DNA of 36,676 bases. Source: Bacteroidota bacterium. Its GTDB lineage: Bacteria; Bacteroidota; Bacteroidia; Sphingobacteriales; Sphingobacteriaceae. Below, piece by piece: positions 25,501-33,400 of this stretch; the first letter of the stretch is position 1, and every line of letters starts with the position of its first letter. Below the pieces are notes generated by a model. The model saw nothing but the letters and a program-made list of their open reading frames with translations. It ran no database searches and was not told where the DNA came from. The translations under genes were made by a program, and so were the position numbers. The DNA lies in assembly GCA_013286565.1 (NCBI GenBank), contig JABDFM010000029.1, forward strand, positions 1 through 36,676, given 5' to 3'.

Positions 25501-25891
25501 TTACTTTACCTTGCTGGCCGGTAATAACTACTTCTTTCAAAGCAGCGCTTGTTTCTTCAATTTTAGCATCGATCTTTTGATCCTGCCCAATTGATAGTGT
25601 AATATTTTCCTCTACAAAATCCTTGTAACCTATAAAAGTCACCTTAAAAGTATAAGGCCCTCCTACTCTCAGGTTGGGTAAATTGAAGCGGCCATCGGCA
25701 CGGGTCACAGTAGCGTAAACCGTTCCGGTAGGGATATGTGTAACTGTAATAGTTGCACCCGGTATCGTTCCCTTGCTATCTGTAACGATACCGTTAACAG
25801 ATGCGGTTGTTACACCCTGGGCACGGGCATTTTTACTCGTGAAAAATGCAATGCCGGTAAATAATAGAAATAAAAGTAAATACTTCCTCAT
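22547..25891 (-). CDS. Oar-like TonB-dependent receptor / outer-membrane protein
   Basis: A 1114-residue outer-membrane protein with signal peptide (about 1-25, ending KNARAQ), a carboxypeptidase-regulatory-like domain (about 30-115, VNGIVTDSKG...ADGRFNLPNL), a plug-like domain (about 120-240, ITVDGALFNNSFG and GVNTVVKSGTN), and a long barrel. The pattern resembles Oar of Myxococcus and the many 'TonB-dependent receptor' homologues of Bacteroidota; Oar-type proteins have been linked to protein export as well as import. The frame can be extended to 25960, but the ATG at 25891 opens the signal peptide and is preferred. No partner lipoprotein is adjacent. A -7 box lies at 25932-25939. Confidence 0.9.
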   Translation of the reverse strand: MRKYLLLFLLFTGIAFFTSKNARAQGVTTASVNGIVTDSKGTIPGATITVTHIPTGTVYATVTRADGRFNLPNLRVGGPYTFKVTFIGYKDFVEENITLSIGQDQKIDAKIEETSAALKEVVITGQQGKVINSSRTGARETVNRAQIEGLPTVNRSLSDFTKLTPSANGLSFGGRSSLYNNITVDGALFNNSFGLASTLGGQTNSQPISLDAIDQIQVDIAPYDVRQGNFTGAGVNTVVKSGTNTFKGTVYDYLRSTGLTGYNAGSTTIPKTPFNYHQLGVSLGGPIIPNKLFFFVSGEEERIAQPATTYVATGSGASGPASQADATTLNSIASFLKSKYSYDPGPYQGYNFDTYSNKITTKIDWNIDKNNTLSAKYFYLKSYGDHPPSNSGVTNNGVGYGSTRDAGPSSLPFYGSGYRINNNFNIGIIELDTRISNSMSNRLTAGYSALRDFRASLGGANIPMVDIGNGTSDALGNVVTKASAVETSFGYELYTANNILYTNIAQFSDDFSIFSGKHEFTFGTNDQIQSYKNGFAPDYNGLYTYNSASDFLNGLPAAAYTTRNSALPNGSFPFAKIKAGIYSVYAQDKYHVTDNFKLTYGIRADYDAFPTSLPSNPNVTYLLFQQGIQVDPSVLPKNRVQLSPRAGFNWDVNGDQTTQVRGGSGLFTGTVPFVWISNQASNNGVLFGSYTVVKGAAANTPAQNAQLIFNPNVNANRPAPGQGAANTSYELDIANPNLKYPKIWRTNLAVDQKLPGGVIGTIEGAYTKDINAIYHENLVLSDSYTTLPGVEGQIRYTSKNTTPQSTSVLSSANPAITGLYYMTNTNKGYSYFVTAQLQKSFTNGFYANIAYTHSGSEDVNDGGSTASTIWSSRQVAGNPNADNLSNSSFVQPNRVIASLMYKKTYLDHASTSVGFIFEMANNGAVSYTTASNGAIGDINNDGANNDLMFIPKNEGDIELVKDFAADTRTPDQIWQQLNSFISQDKYLNSHRGQFAERNGIILPYFKRLDFKAIQDFYVQVGKTKNTIEISLDIINVGNLLNKNWGLYQDSFNGFNSGNTAVLKFQGIDAATGHATYSFPYLNKATLTPVTSSFINDTSQLSRWQAQLGLRYIFN

Positions 25892-25931
25892 ACTCGTTTG
25901 TTTTAATGAATTTGAATGAACTGATGTGGCA

Positions 25932-25939
25932 CAAATATA
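25932..25939 (-). promoter_or_regulatory. Candidate -7 box for the Oar-like receptor (TATATTTG)
   Basis: Exact TAnnTTTG on the minus strand, 40 bases before the ATG at 25891, leaving a leader of about 34 bases. This also argues against the longer reading frame, whose start at 25960 would lie upstream of the box. No -33 TTG is clear. Confidence 0.5.
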
Positions 25940-26185
25940 GATAATGCCCATATTGGCCATGTTAAATTAATATTAATATTTATTATATATTTTTCAACAT
26001 TTAATATGTTTAGCACACATTTATTTAATAGAGTAGCCATAATTATACAACATTGGTATAAAAACCGGATATTTAAACTCCCAGTTAAACTATTATTTCA
26101 ATAGGATTTATATGCATTAGTGTACCCATTTTGTAAAAATAATATGCCTCTCGGGGTGGCTTTTTTCTATTCCCCCCTTTTTACT

Positions 26186-26193
26186 TAGCTTTG
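26186..26193 (+). promoter_or_regulatory. Candidate -7 box for lpd (TAGCTTTG)
   Basis: Exact TAnnTTTG, 28 bases before the lpd ATG, and the same octamer as at rpoD (28621-28628). The expected transcript leader is about 20 bases. Confidence 0.55.
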
Positions 26194-26221
26194 CTTCAAA
26201 TTCAAAAAGCATTAGAAAAAT

Positions 26222-27610
26222 ATGGACTACGATTTAATTGTAATAGGATCTGGCCCCGGGGGTTATGTGGCTGCTATACGTGCTTCGCAACTTGGCTTAA
26301 AAACAGCGATAGTTGAGAGAGAATCATTAGGGGGTATTTGCCTTAACTGGGGTTGTATTCCAACCAAAGCTTTGTTAAAAAGCGCACAAGTGTTTGAATA
26401 TTTAAATCATGCCGCTGATTATGGCGTGAAAGTTTCGGGTGGTGAGGTTGATTTTGAATCAGTGATAAAAAGAAGCCGCGGCGTAGCCGACGGTATGAGC
26501 AAGGGCGTTCAGTTCCTGATGAAAAAGAATAAAATTGAGGTATTAGTTGGTACGGGCAAACTGAAAACCAAAGGAACAGTTGAAGTTAAAAATGCTGAAG
26601 GTATTGCAAAAGACTATACTGCCAAACATATTATATTAGCAACAGGTGGCCGTTCGCGCGAATTACCAAATATCAAACAAGATGGCGTAAAAGTGATAGG
26701 CTACCGCCAGGCTATGATATTACCTAAGGTGCCCAAATCCATGATCGTTGTGGGTTCGGGAGCTATCGGGATCGAGTTTGCGTATTTCTACAATGCGATA
26801 GGTACACAAGTAACTGTTGTGGAGTTTTTAGATAATATCGTTCCCCTGGAGGATGAAGATGTATCAAAACAATTAAACCGCATCCTTAAAAAACAAGGCA
26901 TTAACATTATGACCAGTTCGACAGTTGAATCTGTTGATAGCAGCGGTGATATCTGCAAAGTAAGCGTTAAAACTGCTACAGGTACAGTTACACTGGAAGC
27001 TGAGATCGTATTATCAGCTGTTGGTATCAGTACTAATATTGAAGGGATAGGATTAGAAGAAAATGGTGTTAAAACTGATAAAGGCAAAGTGCTGGTTGAT
27101 GATTTCTACAAAACAAATGTTGAAGGTGTTTATGCTATAGGCGATATAGTTAAAGGACAAGCATTAGCGCATGTTGCTTCGGCCGAAGGAATTATCTGTG
27201 TAGAAAAGATCGCGGGCCTAAATCCGGAGCCATTGAATTATAACAATATACCGGGTTGTACTTACTGCCTACCCGAGATAGCGTCTGTTGGTTATACCGA
27301 AAAAGCTGCAAAAGAAGCCGGATATGAAATAAAGGTGGGTAAATTTCCATTTTCTGCATCAGGTAAAGCAGCAGCTGCCGGAGCAAAGGATGGCTTTGTA
27401 AAACTGATATTTGATGCCAAATACGGCGAATTCCTGGGCGCACACATGCTTGGGCATAACGTAACCGAAATGATAGCCGAAGTGGTTACAGCACGTAAAC
27501 TGGAAGCTACAGGGCACGAGATCATCAAATCTGTTCATCCTCACCCAACTATGAGCGAAGCTGTTATGGAAGCAGCCGCTGAGGCTTATGGCGAGTGCAT
27601 ACATTTATAA
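26222..27610 (+). CDS. lpdA: Dihydrolipoyl dehydrogenase (E3)
   Basis: FAD enzyme that reoxidises dihydrolipoamide in 2-oxoacid dehydrogenase complexes and the glycine cleavage system, reducing NAD+. Seen: FAD-binding GSGPGGY (9-15), redox disulfide Cys40/Cys45 in GGICLNWGCIPTK, the NAD-binding GSGAIGIEF block, the second FAD motif YAIGDI, and the catalytic dyad His441/Glu446 in HPHPTMSEAV. Length 462 residues is typical. It is monocistronic in appearance: its own promoter box upstream and a CCATAG-word repeat downstream. No E1 or E2 genes lie in the window. Confidence 0.97.
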   Translation: MDYDLIVIGSGPGGYVAAIRASQLGLKTAIVERESLGGICLNWGCIPTKALLKSAQVFEYLNHAADYGVKVSGGEVDFESVIKRSRGVADGMSKGVQFLMKKNKIEVLVGTGKLKTKGTVEVKNAEGIAKDYTAKHIILATGGRSRELPNIKQDGVKVIGYRQAMILPKVPKSMIVVGSGAIGIEFAYFYNAIGTQVTVVEFLDNIVPLEDEDVSKQLNRILKKQGINIMTSSTVESVDSSGDICKVSVKTATGTVTLEAEIVLSAVGISTNIEGIGLEENGVKTDKGKVLVDDFYKTNVEGVYAIGDIVKGQALAHVASAEGIICVEKIAGLNPEPLNYNNIPGCTYCLPEIASVGYTEKAAKEAGYEIKVGKFPFSASGKAAAAGAKDGFVKLIFDAKYGEFLGAHMLGHNVTEMIAEVVTARKLEATGHEIIKSVHPHPTMSEAVMEAAAEAYGECIHL

Positions 27611-27612
27611 TT

Positions 27613-27683
27613 TAGTCCATAGCTGATAGTCAATGGTCCATAAAGTTGGACACTATGGACTATTGACTATGGTCCATCGACCA
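27613..27683. repeat. Second CCATAG-word inverted repeat
   Basis: Arms 27613-27642 and 27654-27683 match inverted in about 22 of 30 positions, with the best run around TAGTCAATRGTCCATA, and an 11-base spacer. It shares the opening TAGTCCATAG with the repeat at 982. It fills the lpd to MBL gap and ends two bases before the MBL ATG. Confidence 0.7.
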
Positions 27684-27685
27684 AA

Positions 27686-28525
27686 ATGAAACTATACACT
27701 ATCGATACTGGTTTTTTCAAATTAGACGGGGGCGCCATGTTTGGTGTTGTCCCAAAATCTATCTGGAACAAAACCAATCCCGCTGATGAAAAGAACCTGT
27801 GTAACTGGGCCATGCGATGCCTTTTGGTTGAGGATAACGACCGCCTTATTTTGATCGATACTGGTATCGGGGATAAACAGGATGAGCGGTTTTTTAGTCA
27901 TTATTACCTGCATGGCGATGATACTATGGATAGCTCTCTGGCAAAACATGGTTTTCACCGTGATGATATCACTGATGTGTTTTTAACTCATTTACATTTT
28001 GATCACGTTGGCGGGGCAGTTAAAAGAGATAATGAGCAGTTAAGACCGGCTTTTAAAAATGCCATATACTGGAGTAATAAAAAACATTGGGACTGGGCTA
28101 CCAATCCAAATGAACGCGAAAAAGCATCATTTTTAAAGGAAAACATATTACCTATACAAGAAAGTGGGCAGCTGAGATTCATCGATACCAATGATGGGGT
28201 GCAATTCAACAATAATTTTAACGTTCGTTTTGTTTCGGGCCATACAGAAGCGATGATGCTTCCGCTTATAAAATATAAAGGCAAAAACATTTTATATATG
28301 GCTGATCTGCTGCCGTCTGTGGGGCACCTCCCTATCCCTTATGTAATGGCTTATGATATGTTCCCGTTAACGACCCTGAACGAAAAAAAAATATTTTTAA
28401 ACGAAGCTTTGGAAAACGATTATATTCTGTATTTTGAGCACGATCCTGTTAACGAATGCTGCACATTGCAACAGACCGAAAAAGGGATACGAGTTAAGGA
28501 TGTTTTTAGGCTAAATGAGCTATAA
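27686..28525 (+). CDS. MBL-fold metallo-hydrolase (lactonase-like)
   Basis: Metallo-beta-lactamase-fold hydrolase of 279 residues. The complete dizinc ligand set is visible: His102, His104, Asp106 and His107 (THLHFDHVGG), His186 (SGHTEAM), Asp207 (YMADLLP) and His252 (FEHDP). The arrangement and length resemble AHL lactonase-like and YtnP-like proteins, so a lactone or ester substrate is plausible, but quorum quenching is not shown. No signal peptide, so cytoplasmic. It begins right after the lpd repeat and has no obvious promoter of its own, so it may be read from lpd. Confidence 0.9.
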   Translation: MKLYTIDTGFFKLDGGAMFGVVPKSIWNKTNPADEKNLCNWAMRCLLVEDNDRLILIDTGIGDKQDERFFSHYYLHGDDTMDSSLAKHGFHRDDITDVFLTHLHFDHVGGAVKRDNEQLRPAFKNAIYWSNKKHWDWATNPNEREKASFLKENILPIQESGQLRFIDTNDGVQFNNNFNVRFVSGHTEAMMLPLIKYKGKNILYMADLLPSVGHLPIPYVMAYDMFPLTTLNEKKIFLNEALENDYILYFEHDPVNECCTLQQTEKGIRVKDVFRLNEL

Positions 28526-28595
28526 ACAGTTATAAAAACCTGATAATTAATTAGAAATATAATACATTTTAATTTAAATGTAAAGATGAATCGAG

Positions 28596-28628
28596 TTGTT
28601 ATTTTTTAATAACAATTTTATAGCTTTG
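28596..28628 (+). promoter_or_regulatory. Promoter of rpoD (TTG ... TAGCTTTG)
   Basis: TTG at 28596-28598 and TAGCTTTG at 28621-28628, spaced 22 bases, within the 17-23 range of Bacteroidota promoters. The spacer contains an inverted repeat GTTATT...AATAAC (28598-28613). The ATG follows 42 bases after the -7 box. This is the best-formed promoter in the window. Confidence 0.65.
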
Positions 28629-28670
28629 CACGTTCTATTCCAAAAGGAAAAATTGAGGTAATAAAAATAG

Positions 28671-29531
28671 ATGAGACAACTCAAAATAACCCAATCAATT
28701 ACCAATCGTGAGTCGCAGTCACTCGATAAATATCTTCACGAAATTGGTAAGGTTGACCTGATTACAGCCGAGGAAGAAGTAATTTTAGCCCAAAAAATAC
28801 GAGAAGGTGACCAGGCAGCGCTGGAAAGGTTAACAAAAACAAATTTACGTTTTGTTGTTTCCGTAGCAAAACAATATCAAAACCAGGGTCTTACCCTGGG
28901 CGATCTAATAAATGAAGGTAATTTAGGTTTAATTAAAGCAGCTAAACGCTTTGATGAAACCAAGGGATTTAAATTTATATCCTATGCGGTGTGGTGGATC
29001 CGTCAATCTATATTGCAGGCTATCGCCGAGCAGTCACGTATTGTTCGTTTACCTTTAAATCAAGTAGGTTCCTTAAGCAAGATCAGTAAGGCATTTTCAA
29101 AACTAGAGCAGGAATATGAGCGTGAGCCTTCACCCGAAGAATTGGCTGATATGCTCGAAACTACTGTTGATAAAATATCTGATACCTTAAGTAATTCAGG
29201 CCGTCATGTTTCCATGGATGCTCCTTTTGTACAAGGTGAAGAAAATACTTTACTGGATGTATTAGAAAACCAGGAGCCAAATACCGATTCCATTTTAATT
29301 AATGAGTCATTATCCGAAGAAATAAAACGTTCCCTTTCAACATTGACCGAGCGCGAACGCGAGATCATTGTACTATTTTTTGGTTTAGGTACCAATCACC
29401 CCCTGTCATTGGAGGAAATAGGTGAGAAATTTAACCTTACACGCGAACGTGTAAGACAAATAAAAGACAAAGCGCTGCAAAGATTGCGGCATACTTCAAG
29501 GAGTAAGATCCTGAAATCATATTTAGGTTAA
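28671..29531 (+). CDS. rpoD: Primary sigma factor RpoD (Bacteroidota type)
   Basis: Housekeeping sigma factor directing RNA polymerase to TAnnTTTG promoters. At 286 residues it is the short Bacteroidota form, lacking the large acidic non-conserved region of E. coli RpoD. Seen: region 1.2 ([18 protein letters not shown]), region 2 ([17 protein letters not shown]...[18 protein letters not shown] and [15 protein letters not shown]), region 3 around [12 protein letters not shown], and region 4.2 helix-turn-helix [20 protein letters not shown]. It has its own promoter and a strong terminator, so it is monocistronic. Confidence 0.96.
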   Translation: MRQLKITQSITNRESQSLDKYLHEIGKVDLITAEEEVILAQKIREGDQAALERLTKTNLRFVVSVAKQYQNQGLTLGDLINEGNLGLIKAAKRFDETKGFKFISYAVWWIRQSILQAIAEQSRIVRLPLNQVGSLSKISKAFSKLEQEYEREPSPEELADMLETTVDKISDTLSNSGRHVSMDAPFVQGEENTLLDVLENQEPNTDSILINESLSEEIKRSLSTLTEREREIIVLFFGLGTNHPLSLEEIGEKFNLTRERVRQIKDKALQRLRHTSRSKILKSYLG

Positions 29532-29537
29532 AAAATT

Positions 29538-29565
29538 AAGCCCCGATCAACATCGGGGCTTTTTT
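29538..29565 (+). terminator. Intrinsic terminator after rpoD
   Basis: Stem AAGCCCCGAT / ATCGGGGCTT (10 bp, perfect) with a CAAC loop and a T-run, starting seven bases past the rpoD stop. Confidence 0.95.
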
Positions 29566-29610
29566 GTTTCTATAACTTACTGCTATATTAGAGCCCTTAA
29601 ATTAGCGCTC

Positions 29611-30396
29611 ATGAATATCCCAATTTACCAGGCTGACGCATTTACTAACCGTCTTTTCGGAGGTAATCCCGCTGCCATTTGTCCTTTAACTGAATGGTTG
29701 CCTGATGAAACTATGCAAAAGATCGCGGCTGAAAATAACCTGGCCGAGACTGCTTTTTTCGTTAAAAACAGCACTGGTTATAAATTACGATGGTTTACCC
29801 CCGAATACGAGATAGATCTTTGCGGGCACGCGACACTTGCTTCGGCACACATAATTTTCACTGAGTTAGGCTACAAAGGCAGTGCCATTAATTTTGAAAC
29901 TGTAAAAGCTGGTACATTAACCGTAAAAAAAGACGGGGATAAATACACTATGGATTTCCCTTCAAGGCAACCCATACCTATTGAATTCCCAAATGGATTA
30001 GCGGAAGCGTTAGGTGAAAAAACACCTTTGGCGGCATACAGATCAAGGGATTATTTTATAGTTTACGAAACTGAGGACGACATATTGGAACTTGCGCCTG
30101 ACTTTTTTGCACTATCAAAGCTGGATACCGTGGGCGTGATTGTTACCGCTCCTGGTAAAACCGTTGATTTTGTATCACGTTTTTTTGCGCCCGGCGCTGG
30201 TATTCCTGAAGATCCGGTAACCGGCTCGGCACATTGTAATTTAATACCTTACTGGGCAAATAAATTAGGTAAAGATAAGCTTCACGCCTACCAGCTATCA
30301 GCCCGAAAAGGTGAGCTTTGGTGCGAAAATAAAGGCGACAGGGTATTAATGAGCGGCAACGCCGTTACTTACTTAAAGGGAGAGATATTTATTTAG
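29611..30396 (+). CDS. PhzF-family isomerase
   Basis: Member of the PhzF/diaminopimelate-epimerase-like fold, 261 residues with two related halves. The catalytic Glu is Glu46 (NNLAETAFF), corresponding to Glu45 of PhzF. Other family blocks are QADAFTNRLFGGNPAA, EIDLCGHATLASAH, and EDPVTGSAHCNLIPYW. The true substrate is unknown; no phenazine genes are nearby, so a role in phenazine synthesis is unlikely. It follows rpoD's terminator and is followed by a weak hairpin with eight T, so it is probably transcribed alone. Confidence 0.92.
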   Translation: MNIPIYQADAFTNRLFGGNPAAICPLTEWLPDETMQKIAAENNLAETAFFVKNSTGYKLRWFTPEYEIDLCGHATLASAHIIFTELGYKGSAINFETVKAGTLTVKKDGDKYTMDFPSRQPIPIEFPNGLAEALGEKTPLAAYRSRDYFIVYETEDDILELAPDFFALSKLDTVGVIVTAPGKTVDFVSRFFAPGAGIPEDPVTGSAHCNLIPYWANKLGKDKLHAYQLSARKGELWCENKGDRVLMSGNAVTYLKGEIFI

Positions 30397-30421
30397 TTGC
30401 GGGGTTTTTGTTAAGGGTGTG

Positions 30422-30449
30422 AGCAGGAAAATCATCTGCTATTTTTTTT
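30422..30449 (+). terminator. Probable terminator after the PhzF-family gene
   Basis: AGCAG / CTGCT (5 bp) with a 9-base loop, then A and eight T. The stem is short but the U-tract is good. It lies 26 bases past the stop. Confidence 0.55.
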
Positions 30450-30451
30450 GC

Positions 30452-30487
30452 AACTTATAACTTACAACTCATAACTTACAACTCATT
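30452..30487 (+). repeat. 14-base tandem repeat in front of smc
   Basis: AACTTATAACTTAC (30452-30465) is followed by AACTCATAACTTAC (30466-30479) and a partial third unit AACTCATT, which ends at the smc ATG. It therefore forms the whole leader immediately before the start codon. No inverted partner was found. Confidence 0.7.
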
Positions 30488-33400
30488 ATGCAGCTTAGCA
30501 GGTTAGAGATAAAAGGGTTTAAAAGCTTTGGCGATAAGGTAACTTTAAATTTCAATGAAGGCGTTACCGCCATTGTTGGCCCTAATGGCTGCGGAAAATC
30601 AAACGTTGTTGATGCGATAAGGTGGGTGCTTGGTGAGCAAAGTACCCGTATGCTCCGTTCCGAAAAAATGGAGAACATTATTTTTAATGGCTCCAAAAGT
30701 CGCAAGGCTGCTAATCTTGCCGAGGTTTCGCTCACTTTTGATAACACAAAAAACATATTACCTACTGAATTTTCGCAGGTTACCGTTACCCGGAAGCTTT
30801 ATCGAGCAGGCGACAGCGAATACAGGCTGAATGACGTTCAGTGTCGTTTAAAAGATATTACCGACCTGTTCCTGGACACCGGTATTGGCGCCGACTCCTA
30901 CTCTATTATTGAATTAAAGATGGTGGACGAGATCATTGCAAATAAAGAGGGATCGCGGCGTAATTTGTTCGAGGAGGCATCCGGCATATCCAAATATAAG
31001 CTGCGCAAAAAACAAACCTTCAATAAGCTAAAGGATACGGAGGCCGATCTGGAACGTGTAGAAGACTTGTTATCCGAAATTGAAAAAAACCTAAAAACGC
31101 TGGAGAACCAAGCTAAAAAAACCGAGCGTTACTACAAGCTTAAAGAGCAGTATAAAACGTTGAGTATTATGCTTGCGTCCTTTAGGATAATTTCGTTTAG
31201 CGAATCGTTAAACAAAATTGATGATCAGGAACAAAAGCATCATGCTGAAAAACTGGGAATTGTAGCACAAATAGACAATCTGGAAGCCGCTTTGCAGCAA
31301 CAAAAGCTGGATAGCCTTACTAAAGAAAAAAACTTATCGACCCAACAAAAAGCGACTAATGAGTATGTTTCAAAGATCAGGGCGTATGAGAGTGATAAAA
31401 AAATAAAAAACGAACAACTCAAATTTCAACAGGATAAGGAAGCAAGATTAACCGAAGAACTGGACCGCGACCGCAACCAGTTAAACCATGTGTTGTATAA
31501 TATTAAGCGGTTAGCCGAAGAAAAAGCACAGGAGGATGAGAATTTACAAATAGTACGGACCCTGGTCAATGATCTTAAACTGGCTGTTGATGAATTACGG
31601 GCACAGCAAGGTTCGCAGCGTGCGGAATTAAATGAATTGACAAATACCAATAACACACTCCAAAACCAGATATATAAAGCGGAAAAAGACCTCGAAATCC
31701 TGCAAATACAGGAACAGGCTTTGGAACAGGAAAGCCAGCGAAACATAGAGGATGCAAGCAATAAAGAAGCTGAGCTTTCGCATTTTAACAAGGTAGTTGC
31801 CGGGTTGCAGCAACGTTCCGAATCAATGGAAAAGGAGCTGCAGGTTATTGTTGATCTGGAGGATAAACTACAAGGACAAATAAAAGATACCGAAGCTGAA
31901 TCCGATACCATTAAGGATACCATTATACAGGAAAGCCGTAAGCTTGACGCCAGGCAGAATGAATATAACCTGACCAAAAGCATGGTAGATAACCTGGAAG
32001 GTTTTCCCGAATCTATTCGTTTCCTCAAAAAAAATAGTGACTGGGCCAAAAACGCCCCGCTTTTCAGCGATATACTTTTTTGCAGGGAAGAGTACCGTGT
32101 AGCTATTGAGAACTACCTGGAGCCTTTAATGAACCATTATGTAGTGGAAAATTATGACGAGGCTATCAGGGCTATTAATCTCCTTGGTAATTCATCAAAA
32201 GGCAGGGCTCAGTTTTTTGTATTGAGTAATTATTCCAGCGAAGGTATCGATCTGTTCAAATTACCGGTGCTAGGCAACGCTATTCCTGCTTTAGAAGTTA
32301 TAGAGGTTGAAAAACGCTACCAGAACCTTTGCAACCATTTATTAAAAGATGTTTACCTGGTTAACGACTCATCTGAAAACGACCTGAATAACGCCAGGAT
32401 ACATGATCATATCGTCTTAGTCGGAAAAAGCGGTCGTTTCAATAAATCAAAATTTACCATGGCTGGTGGTTCCGTAGGGCTTTTTGAAGGCAAACGTATC
32501 GGCAGGGCAAAAAATTTAGAAAATCTTGCCAAGGAGATAAAGTCTGTTGATAACATGCTATTTGAACTGCGAAGTCGCTCGGATGAATTAAAAAACAAGC
32601 TTGAGGCATTAAGGTCTTCCGGAAGAAAAGATCAGATCGCCAATCAACAGCAAGACCTAAACCGGCTGAACACCGAGCTGGTCACCGTAAAAACAAGACA
32701 GGAGCAATACGAGGCCTTTATTGAGAACAGCCGCAACCGTAAGGAAGACATCGCGCAAAAAATAAGTGGCATTAAGGATGAAACGCTCAGATTACAACCG
32801 CTTGTAACCGAACTAAAAACGCAAAAGCAAATTCAAAACGATTTACTCGCAAGCAAACAAGAGGCTTTTAATGAGTTGAATGAATATATATCGGTACAAT
32901 CAAATGCCTACAACCAGGAAAACATCCGTTTCCACCAGCAGCAAAATAAAGTTTCTGGCCTATTAAAAGATATAGATTACCGGGAAAGTCAAAAAGAAAA
33001 CCTGGAAACCCGGATCGCTCAAAATAGCGCTGAACTGGAAAAAGTAAAACTGGCCATCGGCGAAAACCTGGCACAAGCTGGTCATTCAGACGATGACCTG
33101 GTTGAAATGTACAGCCAAAAAGAAGACCTTGAAAAAGCGACACAAGAGACTGAGCAGGAATATTATACCTGGCGGGGCAAGATCACGGAGAGCGAAAATG
33201 AAATCACAACGCTAAGGCGTAAAAAAGATCAGGCTGAAGTAATTGAGAACGATCTGAAAGATGAGAAGAACAATCTAAAACTGGAACTGAATGCGTTAAA
33301 AGAGCGGCTGTCGGTTGAATTTAATATCGATATAAATGAATTGTTAGATACCGAGCCGCCTGTGAATGAAAGCGAGGCAGATCTGCGCGAACGGACAGAA

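Larger units (their letters stand above)
25892..26221. other. Divergent intergenic region, receptor and lpd
   Basis: 330 bases, AT-rich, no open frame worth calling. It carries the receptor promoter candidate on the minus strand (25932-25939) and the lpd candidate on the plus strand (26186-26193). A weak GCCTC...GGTGGC hairpin followed by six T (about 26147-26167) resembles an attenuator, but no upstream plus-strand gene explains it. Nothing else recognised. Confidence 0.6.

Noticed and set aside
25892..25960. Longer N terminus for the Oar-like receptor
   Set aside because: It would hide the signal peptide behind 23 residues and contain the promoter box.
26145..26167. Terminator or attenuator-like hairpin upstream of lpd
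   Set aside because: The stem is short with a mismatch, and no plus-strand transcript is known to reach it; kept only as a remark in the gap entry.
29611..30396. Phenazine biosynthesis
   Set aside because: PhzF-family proteins are widespread, and none of the other phz genes is in the window.
31426..32049. 207-codon minus-strand frame inside smc
   Set aside because: Ser/Cys/Leu-rich antisense shadow of the coiled-coil codons; smc itself is certain.
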